From NCBI GenBank assembly GCA_005883215.1, contig VAYS01000012.1:70628-134627 (forward strand): a DNA stretch of 64,000 bases, given 5' to 3'. Both the position numbers and the translations under genes were made by a program. This document shows, in pieces, positions 25,856 to 33,758 of this stretch. Under the pieces are notes generated by a model, which worked only from the letters and a program-made list of their open reading frames with translations, did not search any database and had not been told where the DNA came from. The stretch comes from Actinomycetota bacterium. Its GTDB lineage: Bacteria; Actinomycetota; Thermoleophilia; Solirubrobacterales; Solirubrobacteraceae. The stretch's first letter is position 1; every line of letters starts with the position of its first letter.

Positions 25856-25930
25856 GCGCGGGCCGCGATGGTGGCCGGTCGCCCGAGCCGCGCCGCGCCG
25901 GCGCATCGCCCTCATTAGTCTGCCCGGACC

Positions 25931-26782
25931 GTGCGCTTCGGGCTGGCGATCTTCCTCACCGACGAGACGATCGAGCCGGACAGCGTGGCGCGGATGGCCG
26001 AGGAGCGGCACTTCGAGTCGCTCTTCGTCCCCGAGCACACCCATATCCCGGTCAGCCGGCGCACTCCCTACCCCCCGGGCGGCGAGCTGCCGCGCGAGTA
26101 CACGCGCACGCTGGATCCGTTCGTGGCCCTGACCGCGGCCGCCGCGGCCACCGAGCGCCTGCGCGTCGGAACCGGGATCTGCCTGGTCGCCCAGCGCGAC
26201 CCGATCGTCACGGCCAAGGCGGTGGCCAGCCTCGACCTGGTCTCCGGCGGACGCGTGCTGTTCGGCGTGGGGGCGGGCTGGAACGAGGAGGAGATGGAAA
26301 GCCACGGCGTCGATCCGCCCACCCGCTGGCGGCGCATGCGCGAGCACGTCGAGGCGATCAAGGCGCTGTGGACGCAGGACGAGGCCTCCTACGAAGGCCA
26401 GTTCGCCCGCTTCGAGCCCTCCTGGTCCTGGCCCAAGCCCGTCCAGCAACCGCATCCGCCGGTGCTGGTGGCGGGCAACGGACGGCGGGTGCTCGAGCGG
26501 GTGCTGGGCTTCGGCGACGAGTGGTACCCCAACCGCATTGGCGACGACGAGCGGATACGGGGTCGCATCGAGCGCCTGCAAAAGCTCGGCCGCGAAGCAG
26601 GTCGACAAGGCGTCCCAGTGACGCTGCAGCTGGCGCCGCTCGAGGCCGGCGAGATCGAGCCCTACGAGGCCGCCGGCGTGACGCGGGTGGTGTGGTACTT
26701 GCCCAGCGCCGGGGCCGAGAAGGTCGAGCGGGCGCTCGAGCGCTACACGGCGGCGATGGAGGCCTACGGCGGCTCGGTTTAG
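25931..26782 (+). CDS. LLM-class (probably F420-dependent) oxidoreductase
   Basis: 283 aa, GTG start. The luciferase-like barrel runs throughout: FGLAIFLTDETI at the N-terminus, LFVPEHTHIP, RLRVGTGICLVAQRDPIVTAKAVASLD, RVLFGVGAGWNEEEMESHGVDP and HPPVLVAGNGRRVLERVLGFGDEWYPN. These fit the F420-dependent subgroup common in actinobacteria. The substrate cannot be inferred. It lies alone between the GH1 gene (75 bases upstream) and the M28 peptidase gene (34 bases downstream), all on the plus strand. It is one of three LLM proteins in the window. Confidence 0.87.
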   Translation: MRFGLAIFLTDETIEPDSVARMAEERHFESLFVPEHTHIPVSRRTPYPPGGELPREYTRTLDPFVALTAAAAATERLRVGTGICLVAQRDPIVTAKAVASLDLVSGGRVLFGVGAGWNEEEMESHGVDPPTRWRRMREHVEAIKALWTQDEASYEGQFARFEPSWSWPKPVQQPHPPVLVAGNGRRVLERVLGFGDEWYPNRIGDDERIRGRIERLQKLGREAGRQGVPVTLQLAPLEAGEIEPYEAAGVTRVVWYLPSAGAEKVERALERYTAAMEAYGGSV

Positions 26783-26816
26783 CCGGCGCTGAGCTTTGGC
26801 CGTAGGGTTTCGCGCC

Positions 26817-28064
26817 GTGCCCGGGGGCACCCATCCGAATCTGCTCGGCGAAGAGGACCTGCGCTCCCGGGTGCAGCGCCTGGCCGAGCTCGACCGCGAG
26901 TCCGGCGGCGCGGGCGAACACGCGGCCGCCGAGCTGATCGCGGCCGACCTGCGGGCGTGCGGCGCCAGGGTCGAGCTCGAGCCGGCGCGGGTGCACGGCA
27001 CCTACTGGTGGCCGATCGGGCTCACCAGCGCCACCGCGCTGCTCGCCGCGCTGGCGCGGCGGCGGTGGGCGGCGCCGATCGCCGCGCTGGCCGCCGGCGC
27101 CGCCGTGGACGACATCAACCTCGGTCCGCGGCTGGTGCGCCGGGCCCTGCCCCAGAAGACCACCCACAACGTGGTCGCCGAGTTCGGGGACCCGGCGGCG
27201 CCGCGCACGCTCGTGTTCCTGGCCCACTACGACGCGGCCCATTCGGGCCTGGTGTTCGAGCCGCGGTTCCCGCGCGCGCTGATGCGTGCCTTTCCCGTCC
27301 TGCAGAGGGCGAAGACGACGCCCCCCACGATGTGGGGCGCGGTCTACGGGCCGCTGCTCGCCGCCGTCGGCCTGCTCTGGCGCCGCCCGTCGCTGCGCAG
27401 ACTGGGGGCGCTCCTGAGCGGCGGGTATCTGGCCGCGATGATCGATATCGGCCTTCGGCCGGTGGTCCCGGGCGCCAACGACAATGCCACCGGCGTGGTC
27501 GCCCTCCTGTCGCTGGCCCGGGCGCTGGCCGCCGAGCCCCCGCCGGGGCTGCGGGTGCTGCTGGTGTTCCCCGGCTCGGAGGAGTCGTTCATGGAGGGGA
27601 TGGTCGCCTGGGCGCGTCGGCACCTGGGTCGGCTGCATGACGACTCGACCTACTTCGTCTGCCTGGACACCGTCGGCTCCCCGCGCCTGATGCTGCTCGA
27701 AGGGGAGGGGATGCTGCGTATCCGCGACTACCCGCGCGAGCTGCTCGAGCTGGTCCACGAGGTGGGAGCCCAGGCGGGCGTAGAGGTCCTCAGGGGCCTG
27801 CGCTTTCGCAACGCGACCGATGCCCTGATCCCGCTCAAGGCGGGCTACCCCACGGTCATGCTCGGCTCGGTCGACGAGTACAAGCTCCCCACCGACTACC
27901 ACTGGCCCACCGACACCGCCGATCGTGCCACCTACTCGAGCGTGGCCGACGCCGCCCGGCTGTCGTGGGGCGTGGTGCGCCGGCTGGCGTCGTTGCCGTC
28001 GCCCGCTGGCGACGGCCGGATCACCGGATCGGGAGTCTCCGCTCGCGCTGGCGCCGCCCCGTAG
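26817..28064 (+). CDS. Membrane-associated M28-family metallopeptidase
   Basis: 415 aa from the GTG at 26817; a TTG seven codons upstream (26796) is an alternative, and neither has a clear ribosome site. Two hydrophobic stretches near residues 62-100 suggest membrane insertion, and another lies near 180-215. The co-catalytic zinc site of the aminopeptidase family is present: HYDAAHSG (His, Asp), GANDNATG (bridging Asp), SEES (Glu pair), LDTVGS (Asp) and the late His in DYHWPTDT. It would cleave N-terminal residues from peptides. The physiological substrate is unknown. Confidence 0.85.
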   Translation: MPGGTHPNLLGEEDLRSRVQRLAELDRESGGAGEHAAAELIAADLRACGARVELEPARVHGTYWWPIGLTSATALLAALARRRWAAPIAALAAGAAVDDINLGPRLVRRALPQKTTHNVVAEFGDPAAPRTLVFLAHYDAAHSGLVFEPRFPRALMRAFPVLQRAKTTPPTMWGAVYGPLLAAVGLLWRRPSLRRLGALLSGGYLAAMIDIGLRPVVPGANDNATGVVALLSLARALAAEPPPGLRVLLVFPGSEESFMEGMVAWARRHLGRLHDDSTYFVCLDTVGSPRLMLLEGEGMLRIRDYPRELLELVHEVGAQAGVEVLRGLRFRNATDALIPLKAGYPTVMLGSVDEYKLPTDYHWPTDTADRATYSSVADAARLSWGVVRRLASLPSPAGDGRITGSGVSARAGAAP

Positions 28065-28110
28065 CTCGCGACGCCCGCGGTCGGCTACGGTCGCGCCCTT
28101 CGCCCGGAGC

Positions 28111-29058
28111 TCAGTTCAACGTGTGCGAGTAGCTCACGCGGCAGGGGCCGAACAGATGCCAGCGGTGCCGGGTCTGCCTGGTCATGAACACGGTCACCTG
28201 CCCGGACTGGCAGTGGATCGCGCCGTGTCCGAAGTGGGCGTGCACGACATCGCGTCCGCCGCCGCTCCAGATCGAGTCGCGCCCGTGGCCGGCATAGATG
28301 AAGTCGTTGCCCGGGCCGCCGAATAGCCGGTCGACCTGCTTGGTGGGCTGGCAGCAGGGCTTGTAGTCAGCCCAGATCACGTCGCCGTGGGGGCCGGCGT
28401 GGATGGTGTCGCTGCCGTGGCCGCCGAGCAGCTCGTTGTGGCCGTCGCTCGCCAGCGTGACCCGCGGCGTTGGCGTCGAGGTGGCGCTGCCGCCGGAGGA
28501 GCCCGGGGTGATGGCGCCGGAGGGGGCGGTGGGGGCTCCCGGCGTGCCCGCTGGTACGCAGACCGCGTCCGCTCCCAGGCTGGGGGAAGGGAGCGCCCCG
28601 GGGAGGTCGGTCCCGTCCGGGGCGTTGAAGCAGGTCCAGCCGCCGCCGGTGAGGATCGGGCCGGCGACCGAGCCGCGATCACCCGAGCCAGAGTCGGTCG
28701 AGCCGGGATCACCCGAGCTCGAATCGCTCCCGCTCGAGTCGCCCGGGGCCGGGGTGTCGGGGAGGTTCAGGCACGAGTGGTCGCCGTCGCCCACCACGCC
28801 CAGGCAGGCATAGGTGGGGTCGGCGTGGTCGAACGGGTCGAACCCCGGCCGGGCGTCCAGCGGCCGGCTTTGGTCGCGCTTGTTCATCATCAGGACTCCG
28901 GTACGCCGCGGCCAGCCTTTGTGGCTGACGTTGGCCGGGGCCGACGAGGCCGCGCCCAGGAGGGCGGCCAGAACCACCGGCGTCACGGCAGCGGAGATCG
29001 GGGCGGCGATGCCCTTGTGACGCCGTTTTCGCCCGCGTGTTAGCCGCTGCCTCCGCAC
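28111..29058 (-). CDS. Secreted protein with RTX-like calcium-binding repeats
   Basis: 315 aa. An Arg/Lys-rich start and a hydrophobic segment (about 17-42, ending in SSAPA) make a signal peptide. Residues 60-200 are low complexity, with Ser/Gly/Asp then Pro/Gly/Ala. Residues about 205-290 contain glycine-aspartate nonapeptide-like repeats: LLGGHGSDTIHAGPHGDVIW, LFGGPGNDFIYAGHGRDSIW and SGGGRDVVHAHFGHG. These match the parallel beta-roll type of hemolysin repeats, with His replacing Asp at several places. It probably binds calcium at the cell surface. There is no toxin domain or export system nearby. It is convergent with the M28 gene. Confidence 0.7.
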   Translation of the reverse strand: MRRQRLTRGRKRRHKGIAAPISAAVTPVVLAALLGAASSAPANVSHKGWPRRTGVLMMNKRDQSRPLDARPGFDPFDHADPTYACLGVVGDGDHSCLNLPDTPAPGDSSGSDSSSGDPGSTDSGSGDRGSVAGPILTGGGWTCFNAPDGTDLPGALPSPSLGADAVCVPAGTPGAPTAPSGAITPGSSGGSATSTPTPRVTLASDGHNELLGGHGSDTIHAGPHGDVIWADYKPCCQPTKQVDRLFGGPGNDFIYAGHGRDSIWSGGGRDVVHAHFGHGAIHCQSGQVTVFMTRQTRHRWHLFGPCRVSYSHTLN

Positions 29059-29113
29059 GCTGGAGGTATCGGCATGCCCGCCTCGCCGGGTTAGGAGGCT
29101 TCAGGCCTTCGGA

Positions 29114-29144
29114 CCGATGAGCCCATCCATACGGGCGACATCGG
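29114..29144. terminator. Hairpin downstream of tRNA-Leu
   Basis: CCGATG/CATCGG and GCCC/GGGC can pair around an eight-base loop, with a small bulge. The hairpin starts 26 bases after the 3' end of the minus-strand tRNA and lies before the RTX-like gene. It is a probable terminator without a U tract. Confidence 0.4.
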
Positions 29145-29169
29145 CCCCGCGTGAGTCGCAGAGTCTCAG

Positions 29170-29252
29170 TGCGGCTGAGAGGATTCGAACCTCCACGGGG
29201 TTGCCCCCACGGACACCTGAAGCCCGCGCGTCTGCCGTTCCGCCACAGCCGC
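29170..29252 (-). tRNA. tRNA-Leu (anticodon CAG)
   Basis: Read on the minus strand, GCGGCTG pairs with CAGCCGC as the seven-base acceptor stem, followed by discriminator A. The D-arm is GCG...CGC. The anticodon arm CGGGC-TTCAGGT-GTCCG gives anticodon CAG, which reads CUG, the dominant Leu codon in this GC-rich genome. A long variable arm (GTGGGGGCAACCCCGT) marks a class II tRNA. The T-arm is GAGGTTCGAATCCTC. The 3' CCA is not encoded (next bases CTG). Length 83 nt. Confidence 0.95.
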
Positions 29253-29296
29253 TGGCGCCCTTCGACATTAGCGAAATGGCGGTCGAATCGGCGCTC

Positions 29297-30622
29297 TCAG
29301 CGGCTGTCTGGCCGCGATCCCTCCTCACCGGTGATCAAGCGGGTGCCGCGGCCGCGGGTAAAGAAGCTGAACGCCCAGCGGATGAGGACCAGCAGGCGGT
29401 TCTGAAAGCCGATCAGGTACAAGAGGTGGACCACGAGCCAGCCGAGCCAGGCCACCCAGCCGCTGAGGCGGACGAAGTCGAGGTCGGCCACGGCGCTGGC
29501 CCGACCGATGGTCGCCAGGTTGCCCTTGTCCCGGTAGCGAAACGGGGGCGTGGGGTGGTCGCGCAGGCGAGCGGCGACGAGTCGGCCGGCGTAGCGGCCC
29601 TGCTGCATGGCCACCGGCGCCAGTCCGGGGAGCACGAGCGGCTCCTCGCCATCGCGACGGATGCGCACCATGTCGCCGATGGCCAGCACCTCAGGATGCC
29701 CGGGCAGCGAGAGATCCGGCTCGACCGTCACGCGCCCGGCGCGATCGATCTCGGCTCCCGCCAGCCGGCCGAGCGTGCCGGCCAGACCCGAGGCCGTCAC
29801 GCCGGCGGCCCAGATCGCGGTGCGCGCCGGCACCCGCTCGACCGCCCCCTCCTGGGTGCGGATGCTCACCGACTGCTCGTCGATGTCCACCGCCGTCTCG
29901 GCCAGGCGCGGCGTGACCCCGAGGCGCTCGAGCGAGCGGGCGGCCTTGGCCGACAGCGAGGGAGGAAACGTGCCCAGCAGCCGGTCGGCGGTCTCGACGA
30001 GCAGGATGCGAGCCTGGCGTGTGTCTGCCGCCCGGAAGTCACGGCGGGTGTCGCGGGCGATCTCCCCGATCTGGCCGGCCATCTCCACCCCGGTCGGGCC
30101 GCCGCCCACGATCACGAAGGTCAGCCACGCGGCGCGCCGATCGGGATCGGGCTCCACCTCGGCCGCCTCGAAGGCCCGCAGGATGCGCCGCCGCAGCTCC
30201 AGCGCGCCCTCCAGCGTCTTTAGCTCCGGCGCCGCGCCGCGCCAGTCGTCGTGGCCGAAGTAGGAGTAGTGCGAGCCCCCGCTCACGACCAGGCTGTCGT
30301 AGGGGATGGACGTAGCGCTCGGCGCACCGATCGCCTGGAGCTCCACGCGACGGCCTTCCAGGTCAAAGCCGGTGGCCTCGGCCATGACCACGCGGACGTT
30401 TCGCCGCCGCTTGAAGATCGCGCGCAGCGGATAGCAGATCTCCCCGGGAGAGAGCGCCCCGGTGGCCACCTGGTAGGCCAGCGGCTGGAACAGGTGGAAG
30501 TTTCGCCGGTCGACGAGCGTCACCTCGACCGGCGCGCGGCTGAGCTTCAGCGCCGCCTGGAGGCCGCCAAAGCCACCCCCCACGACGACGACGCGATGCC
30601 TGCCTTCAGCGGCCGGTCCCAT
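29297..30622 (-). CDS. ndh: Type II NADH dehydrogenase (NDH-2)
   Basis: 441 aa from the ATG at 30622, which lies nine codons before the FAD motif (VVVVGGGFGGLQAALKL). The NADH motif is FVIVGGGPTGVEMAGQIGE (about 165-183). AYQVATGALSPGEI and VLAIGDMVRI with a following PVAMQQGRYAGR are typical of the family. The C-terminal GWVAWLGWLVVHLLYLIGF and following amphipathic stretch are the membrane-attachment region of NDH-2. It passes electrons from NADH to the quinone pool without pumping protons. It is divergent from the aminotransferase gene, with 70 bases between the starts. Confidence 0.9.
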   Translation of the reverse strand: MGPAAEGRHRVVVVGGGFGGLQAALKLSRAPVEVTLVDRRNFHLFQPLAYQVATGALSPGEICYPLRAIFKRRRNVRVVMAEATGFDLEGRRVELQAIGAPSATSIPYDSLVVSGGSHYSYFGHDDWRGAAPELKTLEGALELRRRILRAFEAAEVEPDPDRRAAWLTFVIVGGGPTGVEMAGQIGEIARDTRRDFRAADTRQARILLVETADRLLGTFPPSLSAKAARSLERLGVTPRLAETAVDIDEQSVSIRTQEGAVERVPARTAIWAAGVTASGLAGTLGRLAGAEIDRAGRVTVEPDLSLPGHPEVLAIGDMVRIRRDGEEPLVLPGLAPVAMQQGRYAGRLVAARLRDHPTPPFRYRDKGNLATIGRASAVADLDFVRLSGWVAWLGWLVVHLLYLIGFQNRLLVLIRWAFSFFTRGRGTRLITGEEGSRPDSR

Positions 30623-30692
30623 TGCCCGCAGCGTACGGCGATGGCGCCGACCACGGCGGCCCGGGCGCGCGCCCTCTGGAACCATTGCCGGC

Positions 30693-32132
30693 ATGGACCA
30701 GTCGCCCCCCGGCCCCCCCAGCATCGACGTCGCCGAGATCCTGCGCACCCGCGCGGGCGAGACCACCGCGCTGCACGAGCGCTATCTCAACCGCCAGATG
30801 GTGCGCGTGCTCGGCGCGCTGGGCTTTGACCGGACGTGGGTGGGCGCCGAGGGGGCGCATCTGATCGACGACGCCGGCGAGCGCTACCTGGACCTCCTGG
30901 GCGGCTTTGGCGTCTACGGGCTGGGACGCAACCCCCCCGCCGTCCGTGCCCAGCTCGAGCGCGTGCTGGAGGCGGGCACCGCCAGCCTGCCCCAGATCGG
31001 GCTGACGCTCCTTCCCGGCGTGCTCGCCGAGGAGCTGATCAGGCGCGCACCCGCGCCCCTGGACGCGGTGCTGCTCACCAACTCGGGCGCCGAGTCGGTC
31101 GAAGGGGCGATCAAGCTCGCCCGCGCGGCCACCGGGCGCCCACGCATCGTCTACTGCGAGAGCGCCTTTCACGGGCTCACGCTCGGCGCGCTGTCGGTCA
31201 ACGGAAACGCCGAGTTTCGCGACCGGTTCGGCCCGCTGTTGCCCGGCTGTGACCAGATCCCGTTCGGCGACCTGGACGCCCTGCGCCGCGAGCTCGCGCG
31301 CGACGACGTCGCCGCCTTCCTGGTCGAGCCGGTGCAGGGCAAGGGGGTGCACATTCCCCCGCCCAGCTTCCTACCCGAGGCCCAGGAGCTGTGCCGCCGC
31401 CACGGGACGCTGTTCGCCCTGGATGAGGTGCAGACCGGGCTCGGCCGCACCGGCCGGTTCCTGGCGCTCGAGCACTGGGGCCTGGAGCCCGACCTGCTGC
31501 TCCTGTCCAAGGCGCTATCCGGCGGGTACGTGCCGGTGGGGGCGATCCTCGCGTCGCGGCGAGTGTTCGACGGCGTGTTCGACACGATGGAGCGCTCGGT
31601 CGCCCACGGCTCGACGTTCGGCCAGAACGACCTGGCCGCCGCGGCCGCGCTGGCCGCGCTGTCCGAGCTCGACGACGCCGGCCTCGTCAAGCGCTCGCGC
31701 CGGCTGGGCGACCTGCTGCTCGAGCTGACGCGGCCGCTGGTGGTGCGTCACGAGCTCGTCCACGAGGTGCGCGGCATGGGGCTGATGTGGGCGATCGAGC
31801 TCGGGCCGCCGGCCGGCGGCGGCCGCCGGACCTGGGAGTTCGTCGAGCGCCGCCAGCCGGGCCTGCTGGCCCAGCTGCTGGTGGTACCGCTGTTCCGGCG
31901 CCATCGGATCCTCACCCAGGTGGCCGGACATCACCTCAACGTGATCAAGATCCTGCCCCCGCTGGTGATCTCAGAAGACGATCTGCGCGCCTTCGTCTCG
32001 GCGCTGGATCAGAGCCTGCACCGCGCGGCGCCGCTGGGGCGCGCGACCGCCGGGCTCACCCTCGGAATGGCCCGCCGCACCCTGCTGGGGTCCCGGGCTA
32101 GGAGCGCAGCGCCGCCCGCAGAGACTGCTTGA
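30693..32132 (+). CDS. hpnO: Class III aminotransferase, probable hopanoid aminotransferase HpnO
   Basis: 479 aa. The PLP-dependent fold type I features are clear: LLTNSGAESVEGAIKLAR (phosphate-binding loop), ESAFHGLTLGALS, FALDEVQTGLGRTG with the Asp that contacts the pyridine nitrogen, and Lys273 in LSKALSGGYVP as the Schiff-base Lys. By itself it could be an ornithine- or acetylornithine-type enzyme. The adjacency to shc, hpnG and hpnH makes HpnO, the enzyme that forms the terminal amine of aminobacteriohopanetriol, the best reading. Its last 35 bases overlap the 3' end of hpnH on the other strand. Confidence 0.8.
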   Translation: MDQSPPGPPSIDVAEILRTRAGETTALHERYLNRQMVRVLGALGFDRTWVGAEGAHLIDDAGERYLDLLGGFGVYGLGRNPPAVRAQLERVLEAGTASLPQIGLTLLPGVLAEELIRRAPAPLDAVLLTNSGAESVEGAIKLARAATGRPRIVYCESAFHGLTLGALSVNGNAEFRDRFGPLLPGCDQIPFGDLDALRRELARDDVAAFLVEPVQGKGVHIPPPSFLPEAQELCRRHGTLFALDEVQTGLGRTGRFLALEHWGLEPDLLLLSKALSGGYVPVGAILASRRVFDGVFDTMERSVAHGSTFGQNDLAAAAALAALSELDDAGLVKRSRRLGDLLLELTRPLVVRHELVHEVRGMGLMWAIELGPPAGGGRRTWEFVERRQPGLLAQLLVVPLFRRHRILTQVAGHHLNVIKILPPLVISEDDLRAFVSALDQSLHRAAPLGRATAGLTLGMARRTLLGSRARSAAPPAETA

Positions 32133-33102
32133 GCGAGCGCGTGGTGGCCAGCACCGCCGTCGGCTCGTACCCGCAGTGGGCCATGCAGTTCTCGCAGCGC
32201 GGATCGCGCCCGCGCCCGTAGGCCTCCCAATCGGTCGTCTCCACGAGCTCGCGGTAGGTGCTCGCATACCCGTCGGCCATCAGGTAACAGGGGCGCTGCC
32301 AGCCGTAGAGCGAGTAGGAGGGGATGCCCCACGCCGTGCACTGGTAGTCGACCTTGCCCTCGAGGAAGTCGAGGTAGAGCGGGGTGTGGTTCAGCCGCCA
32401 GCGCCGCCGCCGGCCGTCGGCGAACGCCTCGCGGAACAGCTTGCGGGTCTGCTCCACACCGAGGAAGTGCTCCTGGTCGGGCGCCTTCTCGTAGGCGTAG
32501 GCGGGCGAGATCATCATCTGATCCACCCCCAGCTCGTCGTTGAGGAAGTCCAGGACGCGGCGCACGGTGTCGGGCGAGTCGTGGGAGAAGAACGTGGTGT
32601 TGGTGGTGACGCGAAAGCCGCGCTGCTTGGCCTCCTGGATGGCGTCGACCGCCTTATCGAATATGCCCTCGCGGCAGACCGACTCGTCGTGGCGCTCTTG
32701 CAGGCCGTCGAGGTGCACCGCCCAGGCGAAGTAGGGCGAGGGCTCGAACAGGTCGAGCTTGCGCTCCATCAGGATCGCGTTGGTGCACAGATAGACGAAC
32801 CGGCGCCGGCGCATGAGCTCGCGCGCGATGACGTCGATCTCGGGGTGAATGAGCGGCTCGCCGCCGGCGATGGAGACCATCGGGGCGCCGCTCTCCTCGA
32901 TCGCGGCGACCGCCTGCTCGACGGGCATGCGCCGGCGCAGGACGTGCTCGGGGTGCTGGATCTTTCCGCACCCGGCGCACTCCAGGTTGCACTGAAACAG
33001 CGGTTCGAGCTCGACCAGGAGCGGAAAGCGCTCGCGGCGGCGCAGCCGCTGGGCGGCCAGGTAGGTGCCCACTCGCAGGCTCTGTCGCAGGGGTACCGGC
33101 AT
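32098..33102 (-). CDS. hpnH: Adenosylhopane synthase, radical SAM HpnH
   Basis: 334 aa. Radical SAM cysteines Cys38, Cys42 and Cys45 lie in FQCNLECAGCGK, followed by SIAGGEPLIHPEI (SAM-binding GGE motif). The C-terminal cysteines are in DPRCENCMAHCGYEPTA. HpnH joins the 5'-deoxyadenosyl group to hopene, the first step of side-chain extension. Length and motifs are those of the family. The ATG overlaps the stop of hpnG by one base (TGATG), so it is translated from the shc-hpnG-hpnH message. Confidence 0.92.
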   Translation of the reverse strand: MPVPLRQSLRVGTYLAAQRLRRRERFPLLVELEPLFQCNLECAGCGKIQHPEHVLRRRMPVEQAVAAIEESGAPMVSIAGGEPLIHPEIDVIARELMRRRRFVYLCTNAILMERKLDLFEPSPYFAWAVHLDGLQERHDESVCREGIFDKAVDAIQEAKQRGFRVTTNTTFFSHDSPDTVRRVLDFLNDELGVDQMMISPAYAYEKAPDQEHFLGVEQTRKLFREAFADGRRRRWRLNHTPLYLDFLEGKVDYQCTAWGIPSYSLYGWQRPCYLMADGYASTYRELVETTDWEAYGRGRDPRCENCMAHCGYEPTAVLATTRSLKQSLRAALRS

Positions 33103-33758
33103 CAGCTCACCCCGCCCATCGTACGCGGCTCCCTACCCGCCGTGTCGGGTCCCGACGCCGCGGCCGGCCAATCGTCGGCGCTGGACGCCACCAGCTCGCC
33201 CCACCCCCGCAGCGCCGGTCCGACCTGGCCCAGGGCCCGCAGGGCCCGCCGGGCGCGCCACGCGGTGCCCGGGCGCAGCAGCTCGGCGCTCGGCGTGTCG
33301 ACGATCGCTCGCACCGCCGCCAGCGGCTGCGCGCCCGCGCCCAGGCCGGCGGCCAGCCAGGCGGTCTCCATGTCCACCGCCAGCGCCCCGCTGCGCGCCA
33401 GGCGCCGCCGGGCTCCCGCCACGGCCAGCTGGGGATGCGACACGAGCGGTCCCAGCCACACCCCCGCGCCCTCGCCCCCGAGCTCGCGCGCCAGCCAGCC
33501 GGCGCGCGGGCAGGAAAACACCTCGCCCCCGGGCGAGCGCACTTCGCTGGCCACCACCAGGTCCCCCGGGGCCGGCCCGTCGGTCAGGGCGCCCGCCAGG
33601 CCCACCACCGCGATCGCCGGCGGCTCGGCGGGCAGCCGCGCCGCGGCGCGCCGGGCGCGACGCGGCCCCGGGCCGACGCGCATCACCTGAAGGTCGCCAG
33701 CACCGCGACGGACGGCGCGCGCCTCCAGCCCCAGCGGCGCCAGGACGAGCACGCTCAC
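33102..33758 (-). CDS. hpnG: Hopanoid-associated phosphorylase HpnG (adenosylhopane nucleosidase)
   Basis: 218 aa from the GTG at 33758, which overlaps the TGA of shc as GTGA. The MTA/SAH nucleosidase-phosphorylase fold is indicated by VSVLVLAPLGLEARAV, the Gly-rich VVGLAGALTDGPAPGDLVVAS and LAVDMET (the ribose-binding Met-Glu). HpnG removes adenine from adenosylhopane, giving phosphoribosyl- or ribosylhopane. The C-terminal 20 residues are low-complexity and may be disordered. Position between shc and hpnH fixes the assignment. Confidence 0.87.
   Translation of the reverse strand: MSVLVLAPLGLEARAVRRGAGDLQVMRVGPGPRRARRAAARLPAEPPAIAVVGLAGALTDGPAPGDLVVASEVRSPGGEVFSCPRAGWLARELGGEGAGVWLGPLVSHPQLAVAGARRRLARSGALAVDMETAWLAAGLGAGAQPLAAVRAIVDTPSAELLRPGTAWRARRALRALGQVGPALRGWGELVASSADDWPAAASGPDTAGREPRTMGGVS

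Noticed and set aside
23552-27001. Very long open frame on the minus strand (over 1100 codons)
   Set aside because: It runs antisense to four well-supported genes, its product is Arg/Gly/Ala-rich with no domain, and such frames arise from third-position GC bias.
28111-29058. RTX toxin
   Set aside because: Only the glycine-rich repeats are present; there is no toxin domain, acyltransferase or type I export gene.
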